Source: Spirochaetales bacterium (lineage in GTDB: Bacteria > Spirochaetota > Spirochaetia > UBA9216). Taken from it: a stretch of DNA of 64,000 nucleotides. Both the position numbers and the translations under genes were made by a program. The notes below the pieces were generated by a model. That model did not search any database, was not told the origin of the DNA, and saw only the letters and a list, made by a program, of their open reading frames with translations. The stretch is from the NCBI GenBank assembly GCA_016839055.1, contig JAEKNX010000003.1, positions 372,001-436,000 of the forward strand, written 5' to 3'. The stretch's first letter is position 1. Each line of letters opens with the position of its first letter. Of the stretch, positions 26,198 to 33,457 are shown piece by piece.

Positions 26198-28603
26198 TCA
26201 AAATCCTTTAACTGCCGGCAGCACGCATGCGTAGAGAACCATAGCCGCAACCCCCACGGCAACCGAACCGAAGCTTATAAGAAAGAGAGTCGCCAGCGGC
26301 GCAGCCACAACCGAGGCAGCGCCGTTTATTCCCCAGGCAAGTGGAACCAGACGGCGGTTGGTCCGGTGGAGATTTTCCAGCGCGGGCGCAAAAAACCAGC
26401 CCATAAAAAATGAGGGCGGAAGAAGGAGCAGAACACTCAGAAGGTATCTCCCCTCCATTTCCATAGAAACCGCACAGCCGAATATATCATCCAGAAAGAA
26501 TAGAAACACCAGCATTAGCCCCGGCAGAATAACTGAGGCGAACCGAATTCTCCTCTTTACCGGAATCTTCAACCCGGCCTGAACAATACTGCCCGCTCCG
26601 GAAGCAATAAGAATGGAGATAATTACAGCTGATGCTGAGATTACCGGATCTCCTATAAAGAGGGAGAATCTCTGGATACAGACCATTTCAAAAAACATGA
26701 AGCCGAACCCGATAAGCAGGAAGAATGACACCGCTGAAGCACTCCGTCTTCCTTCTCCTGCCTTTCCAAGCCTCAGGAGCGGGAAAGTCAGCAGGAGGAT
26801 GGAGAAAATAATCACGGACACAAGGACCGATAGAAGGATCAGGTAACCAAGCTCGGTATGATAAAGATAAAGGTCTGAGTAATTATCTCTTATCCACTTA
26901 AGTGATCTTAACCTGAAGAAGTGGTGAAAGTACGGCCTCGAGTCGGTGGGCGGGGTTATATCGAAGATGTACCCCCTCCTCAGAGCACGCGGTTCTCCTT
27001 CCAGAATAAGAGAGATTCCCCGACGAAGGGTATCGGAATCCTCCGTTTGTCCATCACCTGGAAAAATTATCCTGGAACCTGAACGTTCCGCCGCTGCAGA
27101 TATTTGGTTAATTCGGTCCCTGGAAAAAGCGCTGCCGGAAGCCATGGTAAGAGACGCCAGATAATTTTCCATCATAAGAAGATTTTCATCCGGTGCAGCC
27201 CATCCTCCCCTTTCAAGGGCAGCATGAAAAGTGGAAAAAATACGCAGACTGTCCCGGGGCGGTCTCTGAAGCCCCCTGACAACCGAGACGACCCCCCCGG
27301 CCGAAAGGATTCTCAGGGCCGTTTCCGCCGCCTCCGTGGTAAGGAGATAGTCCTCATTCAAAGAATATATCCCACCCGAGAAAGCGGGCATTCCCTCCGC
27401 CTCTGAGAAATGAATAATGTCGAACCTCTGTTCGGTGTGTTCAAGGAAGGCGCGAGGATCAACTGTAACAACCCGGACATCTTCGCCGAAAAAGACCTCC
27501 CCTCCGTAGCCCTTAAGATCATTTAATAGAAGATCGACGAGGACCGAGTCGGGCTGAACCACTGTTATACGACGAGCACCCATCCTTCGGGCAAGCCGTA
27601 TATTGGTCCCCCCGACCTCCCCCAGCAGGAGCACCCTGGGATTTTCGAAGAGGGAATAAGGAACCGCCTGAGGGGTGTAATCAAGTATTCCATCATTTTC
27701 CCGGGAGTTTCCAGTAAAAATCGTACCCGCTTTTTCTCCATCGATGAGGACGGAAAGCTGGGCAGGAGGAGCGTGGGGGTTCATGAGTCCGGCAAAGAGA
27801 GTATCGTGAAATGTATCGGATTTAAAGCATTCTATCATACCCTGCGCTCCCGATCTGCTGCAGACCAGCTCGGCCATATCCTGTTTTTCCAGCTCTCTGA
27901 TATATGCGCCAGCCTTGTATTGATCGATCTTCGGCCGAGGAGCGGCGGGTGAGATAAAGAAAAAGGCCGGGATTAGAACCGATACCATGACAGCCAGGAG
28001 AACAGCCCGTTTTTGCCCGGCTGCAGAGGAAATAAAACGGATGGCCGCAGCAGCAGCTGCGGGGGCCGCAGCGGAAAACGGCAAGATCCCAGGCTCAACA
28101 TAAAACATTAGCAGAAGAAAAACCGCTCCCCCCGCCCCGCTCCCAACCAGATTTATCCCGTAGAGAAGCCCCGTATTCCGGCGGCAGAGAAGAAGAACCA
28201 GGCCGGTTATCAGTCCTGCTATGAAAAAGGGCATGAAAAGCAAGATAATAAAAGGAATGAGGGTGAGAAATCCTGCCCCCGGACTTAGAAAAAAGAAGGA
28301 ATCCGGTGCAAGATTCCAAGAAACCGGATAACAGGCAGAGTACGATAATACCTGAAGGATCAACAGCAGATTAAGAAGACTTTGCCCCTTCTTCAGAAAT
28401 GAGTCCCTGAGAAGACTTATTAAAGTCCCGCTGGCACAGAACCCCAGGAGGGCTATACTGATAACCAAATAGGTGAAATGACTGAACTTCAAATAGGAAA
28501 GGGATTTAATCAGGGAAAGTTCGAACAGAATGATCGAAAGAGAGACAAAAAAAAGAGGTATTGAAACCGCTTTATTATTTCCCCCGCAGCTTTCGCTGGT
28601 CAT
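26198..28603 (-). CDS. Membrane spermidine-synthase-like protein, 801 residues
   Basis: Layout: about seven membrane helices in residues 15-215 (FFVSLSIILFELSLIKSL, FIILLFMPFFIAGLITGLVLLL), a soluble Rossmann domain at about 260-540 and six more helices at about 590-795. The soluble part has the spermidine-synthase/methyltransferase nucleotide loop in a modified form, VLLLGEVGGTNIRLARRMGA, then ITVVQPDSVLVDLLL, where the usual acidic residue is replaced, and FDIIHFSEAEG. No canonical polyamine active-site motif is visible, so it may use SAM for a different reaction, or not at all. Its start codon overlaps the stop of the Pcm gene (ATGA), so translation is coupled. Helices on both sides resemble known two-part membrane-embedded spermidine synthase homologues. 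Confidence 0.75.
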   Translation of the reverse strand: MTSESCGGNNKAVSIPLFFVSLSIILFELSLIKSLSYLKFSHFTYLVISIALLGFCASGTLISLLRDSFLKKGQSLLNLLLILQVLSYSACYPVSWNLAPDSFFFLSPGAGFLTLIPFIILLFMPFFIAGLITGLVLLLCRRNTGLLYGINLVGSGAGGAVFLLLMFYVEPGILPFSAAAPAAAAAAIRFISSAAGQKRAVLLAVMVSVLIPAFFFISPAAPRPKIDQYKAGAYIRELEKQDMAELVCSRSGAQGMIECFKSDTFHDTLFAGLMNPHAPPAQLSVLIDGEKAGTIFTGNSRENDGILDYTPQAVPYSLFENPRVLLLGEVGGTNIRLARRMGARRITVVQPDSVLVDLLLNDLKGYGGEVFFGEDVRVVTVDPRAFLEHTEQRFDIIHFSEAEGMPAFSGGIYSLNEDYLLTTEAAETALRILSAGGVVSVVRGLQRPPRDSLRIFSTFHAALERGGWAAPDENLLMMENYLASLTMASGSAFSRDRINQISAAAERSGSRIIFPGDGQTEDSDTLRRGISLILEGEPRALRRGYIFDITPPTDSRPYFHHFFRLRSLKWIRDNYSDLYLYHTELGYLILLSVLVSVIIFSILLLTFPLLRLGKAGEGRRSASAVSFFLLIGFGFMFFEMVCIQRFSLFIGDPVISASAVIISILIASGAGSIVQAGLKIPVKRRIRFASVILPGLMLVFLFFLDDIFGCAVSMEMEGRYLLSVLLLLPPSFFMGWFFAPALENLHRTNRRLVPLAWGINGAASVVAAPLATLFLISFGSVAVGVAAMVLYACVLPAVKGF

Positions 28604-29334
28604 TCTCCGGTTTCCATTGGCTCTCCGGTAAAGGGAACAAAGGCGACAGGAAGCACGGGAACCGCAGTCACAGTATGATTCTCATCTTTAATAATCAGCG
28701 TAAGAACCTGAGGCTGAAACCGTCCGCCGATTGGAATGACCATCCTGCCTCCGACTTTTAGCTGCCGGATCAGAGGCGGCGGCACGTGTCCCGCCGCTGC
28801 CGTTACAATTATTCCGTCAAAGGTCTCACCCGCCCATCCGTAGTATCCGTCTCCGGTTTTCCACCGAATATTATGATATCCCAGCTCGCTGAACCTCTTT
28901 CCCGCAGCTGCCGAGAGCTCCCCTATAATCTCAATGGTAAACACCTCGTCGGTCAGCCGGGAGAGCACCGCCGCCTGGTATCCGCTGCCGGTGCCTATCT
29001 CCAGGACCTTCTCCCCCTCCTCGAGCTCCAGGAGTTCAGTCATCAGGGCAACAATATAAGGCTGCGATATGGTCTGCCCGAAACCTATAGGTAGCGGCCG
29101 GTCCGCGTAAGAGAAAGATCTGTACTCTTCAGGGACAAAGTCTTCTCGGCTAACCTTCAGCATGGCCGAAAGGACTCTCAGATCAGTTACTCCCCTGGCC
29201 TCGATCTGAGAGCTGACCATCTCCTGTGCAGGGTCTTTATTGTCATCCGGGAAGGTCTCGGCCGAACCCCGACTATAGATCGGGTACACGAAAAGAAAGA
29301 GAGGTATGAACACTATAAAGAAACGTTTTTCCAT
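28600..29334 (-). CDS. pcm: Exported protein-L-isoaspartate O-methyltransferase
   Basis: Pcm methylates isoaspartyl and D-aspartyl residues of damaged proteins so they can revert. The family motifs are all present: REDFVPEEYRSFSYAD, IGFGQTISQPYIVALM, VLEIGTGSGYQAAVLSRL, FTIEI, GDGYYGW, FDGIIVTAAAG and PLIRQLKVGGRMVIPIG. From the ATG at 29334 the protein starts with a signal-like sequence (KRFFIVFIPLFLFVYPIYSRG), so it would act outside the cytoplasm, which is unusual since the SAM cofactor is cytoplasmic. The signal may instead be a membrane anchor. It is translationally coupled to the membrane spermidine-synthase-like gene. Confidence 0.88.
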   Translation of the reverse strand: MEKRFFIVFIPLFLFVYPIYSRGSAETFPDDNKDPAQEMVSSQIEARGVTDLRVLSAMLKVSREDFVPEEYRSFSYADRPLPIGFGQTISQPYIVALMTELLELEEGEKVLEIGTGSGYQAAVLSRLTDEVFTIEIIGELSAAAGKRFSELGYHNIRWKTGDGYYGWAGETFDGIIVTAAAGHVPPPLIRQLKVGGRMVIPIGGRFQPQVLTLIIKDENHTVTAVPVLPVAFVPFTGEPMETGE

Positions 29335-29421
29335 CGTTCTCAAGGCTCTTTTAATTAATGGTAGCACCTTGTTAGAGACAGCGCAATAAATTTCGGTTCT
29401 TCGGTTAGAAGCCATATCCCG

Positions 29422-29450
29422 GACTACATATCCCGGATCACGACAACATT
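29422..29450. repeat. 29-bp direct repeat, left copy
   Basis: Matches 31827-31855 at 26 of 29 positions in the same orientation (core CTACATAT.CCGG.TCACGACAACATT). The right copy is the 3' end of the DUF1667 gene. On the minus strand this copy still reads NVVVIRDM-stop, close to the NVVVTRNM-stop of that gene. The pair brackets the AT-rich islet 29.45-31.83 kb. Confidence 0.7.
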
Positions 29451-29554
29451 GTTAGGTTTTAACCGTATTCGGATATTTCCGAAACGGAGGCGGGTTCTTT
29501 TCGGTCTTTGAAAGCCGAGTGGGGGAGATTAATAGAGGGGAGGGCTCCGTTGTC

Positions 29555-29926
29555 ATGCGCTTGAAAAAGCTGTATTACTCCTCCCGTTTCGTCTACCGGT
29601 CCGAGGGGGAATTAATTTTGCGATTTTCTCAAGGAGTTTCCCAATCTTTTTCTATGGAGCGACTCGACTATGTTAAATTAAACGATCAGGGTACACCTCT
29701 TTACCGGATGAGGTTGTTTCCCGGCGGGGACTGCGAATCCGATATTCTCATGGCCTATCTAATCTGCTCCGCTACCGCTGAATCCTCTCCGACGCTGATG
29801 GGAAAGCTTTATATCATGTGGGCAAATACCCCCGTCGAGGTTCTTGAGGTTCGAATTCCCGGGCGGAATGAAAGTCAAGCTGACAATCATCTTTACAAAG
29901 TTATCGCTGTTTTGACGGAATTGTAG
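29555..29926 (+). CDS. Hypothetical protein, 123 residues
   Basis: A small soluble protein with strands typical of a compact beta fold (LKKLYYSSRFVYRSEGELIL, QSFSMERLDYVKL) and a MYLICSATAESSPT-like middle; no signal peptide. The ATG at 29555 is preferred to a GTG twelve codons upstream because GAGGGGAGGG lies at good distance. It sits between the left direct repeat and the DUF4386-like gene and is less AT-rich than the islet genes that follow. Family not recognised. Confidence 0.6.
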   Translation: MRLKKLYYSSRFVYRSEGELILRFSQGVSQSFSMERLDYVKLNDQGTPLYRMRLFPGGDCESDILMAYLICSATAESSPTLMGKLYIMWANTPVEVLEVRIPGRNESQADNHLYKVIAVLTEL

Positions 29927-30252
29927 CTATTAAGTAAGCCCGCGGGTAAGTTTTTACATCCTTACACACTTGAGTGGTAGTAGTGGTAATGCAGACCGCT
30001 AAAATCTGCTTTTCCTGATATTGCCTGAGTTATCGGACCTTCTCCCGTCAGGAATTTTATCAATTGCCTGATGGACTTGGTAATGATAATAATAAATATA
30101 CTCTTTGATAATTTATCAGACTTGGTTTTCTGAAAGTGCTGATTATTCTGTTAGCAGTAGTGTAATGAATTAATAAAATACAATGTATTTTGTACAAACC
30201 TTTCAAGATAGAACCATTTTCCGTCAAAAAAGTGAAATAATGTTAAGTTTAC

Positions 30253-30281
30253 TTGACATATAGTATAGTTTACATTACACT
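30253..30281 (+). promoter_or_regulatory. Sigma70 promoter with operator-like repeats, upstream of the DUF4386-like gene
   Basis: TTGACA (30253-30258) and TACACT (30276-30281) are 17 bases apart. The -10 overlaps CATTACACTA (30273-30282), whose exact inverted copy TAGTGTAATG lies at 30158-30167, and an ATAGTATAG run in the spacer gives an imperfect dyad with CACTAT. A separate dyad AAATAC-AAT-GTATTT lies at 30176-30190. These are candidate repressor sites in the 400-base gap 29927-30330, which otherwise holds nothing I recognise. Confidence 0.55.
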
Positions 30282-30330
30282 ATGTATGTCTAACTTGACT
30301 AAACATAAAAACAATCAGGAGGATTTACAA

Positions 30331-31047
30331 TTGAAACCTTATAGATTAAATGCGTTGATAGCTGGTGTGCTTTACTTTTTAGGGTCAGCCTTCGGAGTTG
30401 GCAGTTCTATTGCCGGAGGTGAAGTGGTTTCTTCGATTGTTACCAACAAACCGCTTTCCGGACTGGAGTTACTGGATCTCGTTGCCGCCAATTCGTCTCA
30501 GATTACTGGTGCCTCATTTTTAATCCTATTGATGGGAATTTCTTTGGTGGCGATGACGGTTTTCCTATACCCCATCTTCAGAAAAGATAGCAAAGAACTT
30601 GCTGCAGGCATGCTGCTCTTTCGTGGAGCACTTGAGGGCACTTATTATCTTATTTCTACTTTGGGGTTTTTAACACTTGTTTTACTCGGTAATGAATATG
30701 CGGCGACAGGATCTGACTCGGCTGCTTTACGGGCAATGGGCAATGTCCTGTATCATTTCCAACCCATCCTGGGTTCAGTTGGTACCATTGTGTTTCTTAT
30801 CGGGGCTACATGTTTGTATATCTCCTTCTACCGTACACGACTGATCCCCCGTTGGTTGTCCGTTTGGGGACTTATCGGTGTAGTTCCATATATGGCTTAT
30901 GCCCTGCTTCATTTCTTTCACATTGATAACGGCTTTGTGTTTTATTTACAAATGGTTTTAGCACCTCAGGAAATGGTTATGGCGCTTTGGCTGATAATAA
31001 AAGGATTTAATAGCGGAGCTATTATTAAACTTATGACTGAGAATTAA
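30331..31047 (+). CDS. DUF4386-like membrane protein
   Basis: From the TTG at 30331 (AGGAGG eight bases upstream) this is 238 residues with six hydrophobic helices. The beginning KPYRLNALIAGVLYFLGSAFGVGS and the FLILLMGISLVAMTVFLYPIFRKDSKELA block match the DUF4386 family of small integral membrane proteins of unknown function. The frame remains open upstream of TTG, but that part carries the promoter. Base composition is clearly more AT-rich than the genes to the left. It is the first of three co-directional islet genes; the gap to the next is 64 bases. Confidence 0.75.
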   Translation: MKPYRLNALIAGVLYFLGSAFGVGSSIAGGEVVSSIVTNKPLSGLELLDLVAANSSQITGASFLILLMGISLVAMTVFLYPIFRKDSKELAAGMLLFRGALEGTYYLISTLGFLTLVLLGNEYAATGSDSAALRAMGNVLYHFQPILGSVGTIVFLIGATCLYISFYRTRLIPRWLSVWGLIGVVPYMAYALLHFFHIDNGFVFYLQMVLAPQEMVMALWLIIKGFNSGAIIKLMTEN

Positions 31048-31111
31048 AGTAGATAACACAACTTAAACAGAACCTGACAAAGGTTAATAAATATTATTTG
31101 GAGGAAAAAGA

Positions 31112-31573
31112 ATGTCATACCAGGAAAGTAAAAGTTTAACAAATATATTCAGCACAATTATAATAACAGGTATCTACGCGTTGATTGTATACCGACGGTA
31201 TTTGAATGGAACAGTGGACACAACTGATGTCTTTAAATTTTGGGCAATTACGATATTGATCTTTATTCCGGTATCAATTGTTGTAAGAATCATCATTATG
31301 ATTTTCTTCTCAATCGGGACCTCAGTTGTTCAAACTGTAAAAGGTGAAGAAGCTGGTGTTATGGAAATTGTTGATGAAAGAGATAAGCTAATTGAACTTA
31401 AAGCAACAAGGATTTCATTAATCACTTTTTCATTTGGGTTCATAATAGCACTAATAACGCAAGCAGCAAACATGAATGATCATCTCTTCTTCATTACACT
31501 TATTGTTTTTGGTGTTATTACAGAAATAGTATCAGAGCTTTCGACAATTATATATTATCGAAAAGGCGTGTGA
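31112..31573 (+). CDS. Small membrane protein paired with an XRE regulator
   Basis: A 153-residue protein with four hydrophobic helices (IFSTIIITGIYALIVYRR, WAITILIFIPVSIVVRIIIMIFF, ISLITFSFGFIIALITQA, LFFITLIVFGVITEIVSEL) and a charged loop EIVDERDKLIELKATR between helices two and three. This loop with DERDxxIxxKA is typical of DUF2178-like proteins that sit next to small HTH genes. GGAGG precedes the ATG. The stop is one base from the next start, so the two are coupled. Function unknown; the pair is a common two-gene unit in Firmicutes and archaea. Confidence 0.7.
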   Translation: MSYQESKSLTNIFSTIIITGIYALIVYRRYLNGTVDTTDVFKFWAITILIFIPVSIVVRIIIMIFFSIGTSVVQTVKGEEAGVMEIVDERDKLIELKATRISLITFSFGFIIALITQAANMNDHLFFITLIVFGVITEIVSELSTIIYYRKGV

Positions 31574-31574
31574 A

Positions 31575-31817
31575 ATGAAAAAATTATTGATAAATAACAA
31601 TGTTAGAAAACTAAGGTTTCAAAATAATGAAATGACTCAAAAAGATTTATCAGTAAAAGTAGGTGTTTCAAGACAAACAATTGTTGCTATAGAAAAAGGA
31701 CAATATTCACCAACTCTGGAACTTTGCTTCAAATTAGCTATAGTTTTTAATAAAACTATTGATGAAATATTTTTTATTGAATCAAACGAGAAAGAGAATG
31801 ATAAGATAACTAGTTAG
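31575..31817 (+). CDS. XRE-family HTH transcriptional regulator, 80 residues
   Basis: Nearly the whole protein is a Cro/C1-type helix-turn-helix: NNVRKLRFQNNEMTQKDLS, then VGVSRQTIVAIEKGQYSPTL with the recognition helix, and the closing LCFKLAIVFNKTIDEIFF. It is of the YozG/short XRE type that accompanies DUF2178-like membrane proteins. The start directly follows the stop of the membrane gene (TGAAATG), so translation is coupled. It is the obvious candidate to bind the dyads at 30158-30282 and repress the islet operon. Confidence 0.85.
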   Translation: MKKLLINNNVRKLRFQNNEMTQKDLSVKVGVSRQTIVAIEKGQYSPTLELCFKLAIVFNKTIDEIFFIESNEKENDKITS

Positions 31818-31826
31818 GTCGTGGGG

Positions 31827-31855
31827 GGCTACATATTCCGGGTCACGACAACATT
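31827..31855. repeat. 29-bp direct repeat, right copy (end of DUF1667 gene)
   Basis: Right partner of 29422-29450. It covers the last codons and stop of the DUF1667 gene, which is intact. An element inserting at the 3' end of a gene would leave such a pair, but no integrase is present. Confidence 0.7.
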
Positions 31856-32179
31856 AACACCGGTATCGAAGACATTTTCCAGAACTACATCCCCCATCTC
31901 CACGGGCGATTGAACCTCGACACCATTGATCAGCTTCATGATTTGGAATTTATACTTTTCAGGGATGGCCCTATCGGTCTTTACCGGGACAATAGTATGA
32001 ATACCCCCGGAGATTTTTACAGTAGAGCAGATCATGCGGATGGGGTTTGTCAGCTCATCCTTGGCATATGCTATCCCCCGCTTGCACTTGTTTCCTTCAA
32101 CTATCGGCTCATCCGGCCTCCCGCTGATCGAAAGGCGGCAGCCCATAGGGCAGGTAATGCAGATTAACTCACTTTTCAT
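31829..32179 (-). CDS. DUF1667 protein, third subunit of the GlpAB-like complex
   Basis: The 116-residue protein has the DUF1667 pattern: ICITCPMGCRLSI at residues 6-18 and NKCKRGIAYAKDELTNP at 31-47, giving a set of four cysteines (CxxCxxxGC plus CxxG) that suggests an Fe-S or metal site, then MICSTVKISGG and VPVKTDRAIPEK. In the family this small protein is always encoded next to GlpA-like and GlpB-like flavoproteins, and may stand in for GlpC. It overlaps the preceding gene by four bases (ATGA). The 3' end serves as the right direct repeat of the islet. Confidence 0.85.
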   Translation of the reverse strand: MKSELICITCPMGCRLSISGRPDEPIVEGNKCKRGIAYAKDELTNPIRMICSTVKISGGIHTIVPVKTDRAIPEKYKFQIMKLINGVEVQSPVEMGDVVLENVFDTGVNVVVTRNM

Positions 32180-33444
32180 GTTTTATCTCCCCGGGGAACA
32201 AGGCTGATTCGGACTTTCCCTTCACAGCCGGTAAAAATCTCTTTTGGGGCGGTAATCTTGACCATCTCTCCCGGAGTCAAATGGCGCTCCTTGAACCTGG
32301 CAAGTTCCCGCCCCTCGTTCTCCAGAATGACAAATTGATCCTGATAAACCTTATCAACCCTCATGAAAACATCCAGCTTATCCGGAAGATTGGAGTACCG
32401 GAACCGCTGGGGCGCGGCATATGTCAGCCCCCCGGATGTAGAAAAGGAAACATACTCACCTTCCCTGTTAAACTCTTCGTTCACATACCGGGCGGCGTTC
32501 CTCCCGGCCCGGCGGCTCTCCTCGGTCACAAAATCCACCAGATCGTGAACATGAACCACGTTTCCACAGGCAAAAATCCCCTCAACCGAGGTTTCCATGC
32601 TCTCATTCACCACCGGTCCGCCGGTTTTGGGATCCAGGTCGACCCCCGCCAGCTTGGAAAGCTCGTTTTCCGGAATCAGCCCAACCGACAGGAGGACGGT
32701 ATCACAGTCATATCCTTTTTCCGTACCCGGTATCACCTGTTTGTGCTCGTCGGTCTGGGCAATGACAACCCTTTCCACCCGCTCCCGGCCTTTTATCTCC
32801 ACAATATTGTGGCTTAACAGGAGAGGAATATCATAGTGATCGAGACACTGGACTACATTCCGGGTCAGCCCCTTGGGGAAGGAGCTTCGGGCCACGACAG
32901 CCTTAACCTCGCCCCCTTCCAGAACAATCCGCCGGGCCATAATCATCCCGATATCGCCGGATCCCAGAATCACCACCGACTTTCCAACCATATAACCTTC
33001 AATGTTAATGTACCGCTGGGCCGTCCCGGCGGTAAAAACCCCCGCAGGACGATCCCCGGGAATGGCAATTGACCCCCGGGTTCGCTCCCGGCAGCCCATC
33101 GCAAGGATCACCGATTTTGCGCTTATATCCCGCTTCCCTTCGGTATTCATAATCGAAACGATTTTATCCACAGTTATGGAGGTAACGATCGTATCGAGGA
33201 CAATATCAATACCTCCCTCATTCACCTTATTGATAAACCTCTGGGCATATTCGGGGCCGGTAAGCTCCTCCTTGAAATAAAAAAGGCCAAAGCCGTTATG
33301 AATGCACTGTTGAAGAATCCCCCCCAGCTCTACATCCCTCTCAAGAACCAGGATATTATTAATCCCGTTCTCCCTTGCCTCGACTGCGGCAGCCAGCCCC
33401 GCCGGACCTCCGCCTATGACAATAATATCGTATTTGGATTTCAT
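32176..33444 (-). CDS. FAD/NAD-dependent oxidoreductase, GlpB-like partner
   Basis: From the ATG at 33444 (AGGGAGA in front) this is 422 residues. It opens with the FAD-binding VIGGGPAGLAAAVEA, has HNGFGLFYF after CI, a second dinucleotide loop VVILGSGDIGMIMARRI near residue 160 and the C-terminal FAD block GIFACGNVVHVHDLVDFVTEES. This is the pyridine-nucleotide-disulfide-oxidoreductase fold without a CxxC redox pair. It lies between a GlpA-like gene and a DUF1667 gene, an arrangement known from clostridia and Thermotoga for a glycerol-3-phosphate or related 2-hydroxyacid dehydrogenase. Substrate is not certain here because glpK and glpF are missing nearby. Confidence 0.88.
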   Translation of the reverse strand: MKSKYDIIVIGGGPAGLAAAVEARENGINNILVLERDVELGGILQQCIHNGFGLFYFKEELTGPEYAQRFINKVNEGGIDIVLDTIVTSITVDKIVSIMNTEGKRDISAKSVILAMGCRERTRGSIAIPGDRPAGVFTAGTAQRYINIEGYMVGKSVVILGSGDIGMIMARRIVLEGGEVKAVVARSSFPKGLTRNVVQCLDHYDIPLLLSHNIVEIKGRERVERVVIAQTDEHKQVIPGTEKGYDCDTVLLSVGLIPENELSKLAGVDLDPKTGGPVVNESMETSVEGIFACGNVVHVHDLVDFVTEESRRAGRNAARYVNEEFNREGEYVSFSTSGGLTYAAPQRFRYSNLPDKLDVFMRVDKVYQDQFVILENEGRELARFKERHLTPGEMVKITAPKEIFTGCEGKVRISLVPRGDKT

Positions 33445-33457
33445 CGATTTCTCCCTG

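Noticed and set aside
29840-29870. GGTTCGAATTC-like sequence as a tRNA T-arm
   Set aside because: No matching anticodon or acceptor stems are found around it; it lies within the coding frame of the 123-residue protein.
30253-30330. An upstream start for the DUF4386-like gene
   Set aside because: The bases carry a good promoter, and the strong AGGAGG site fits the TTG at 30331 and no upstream codon.
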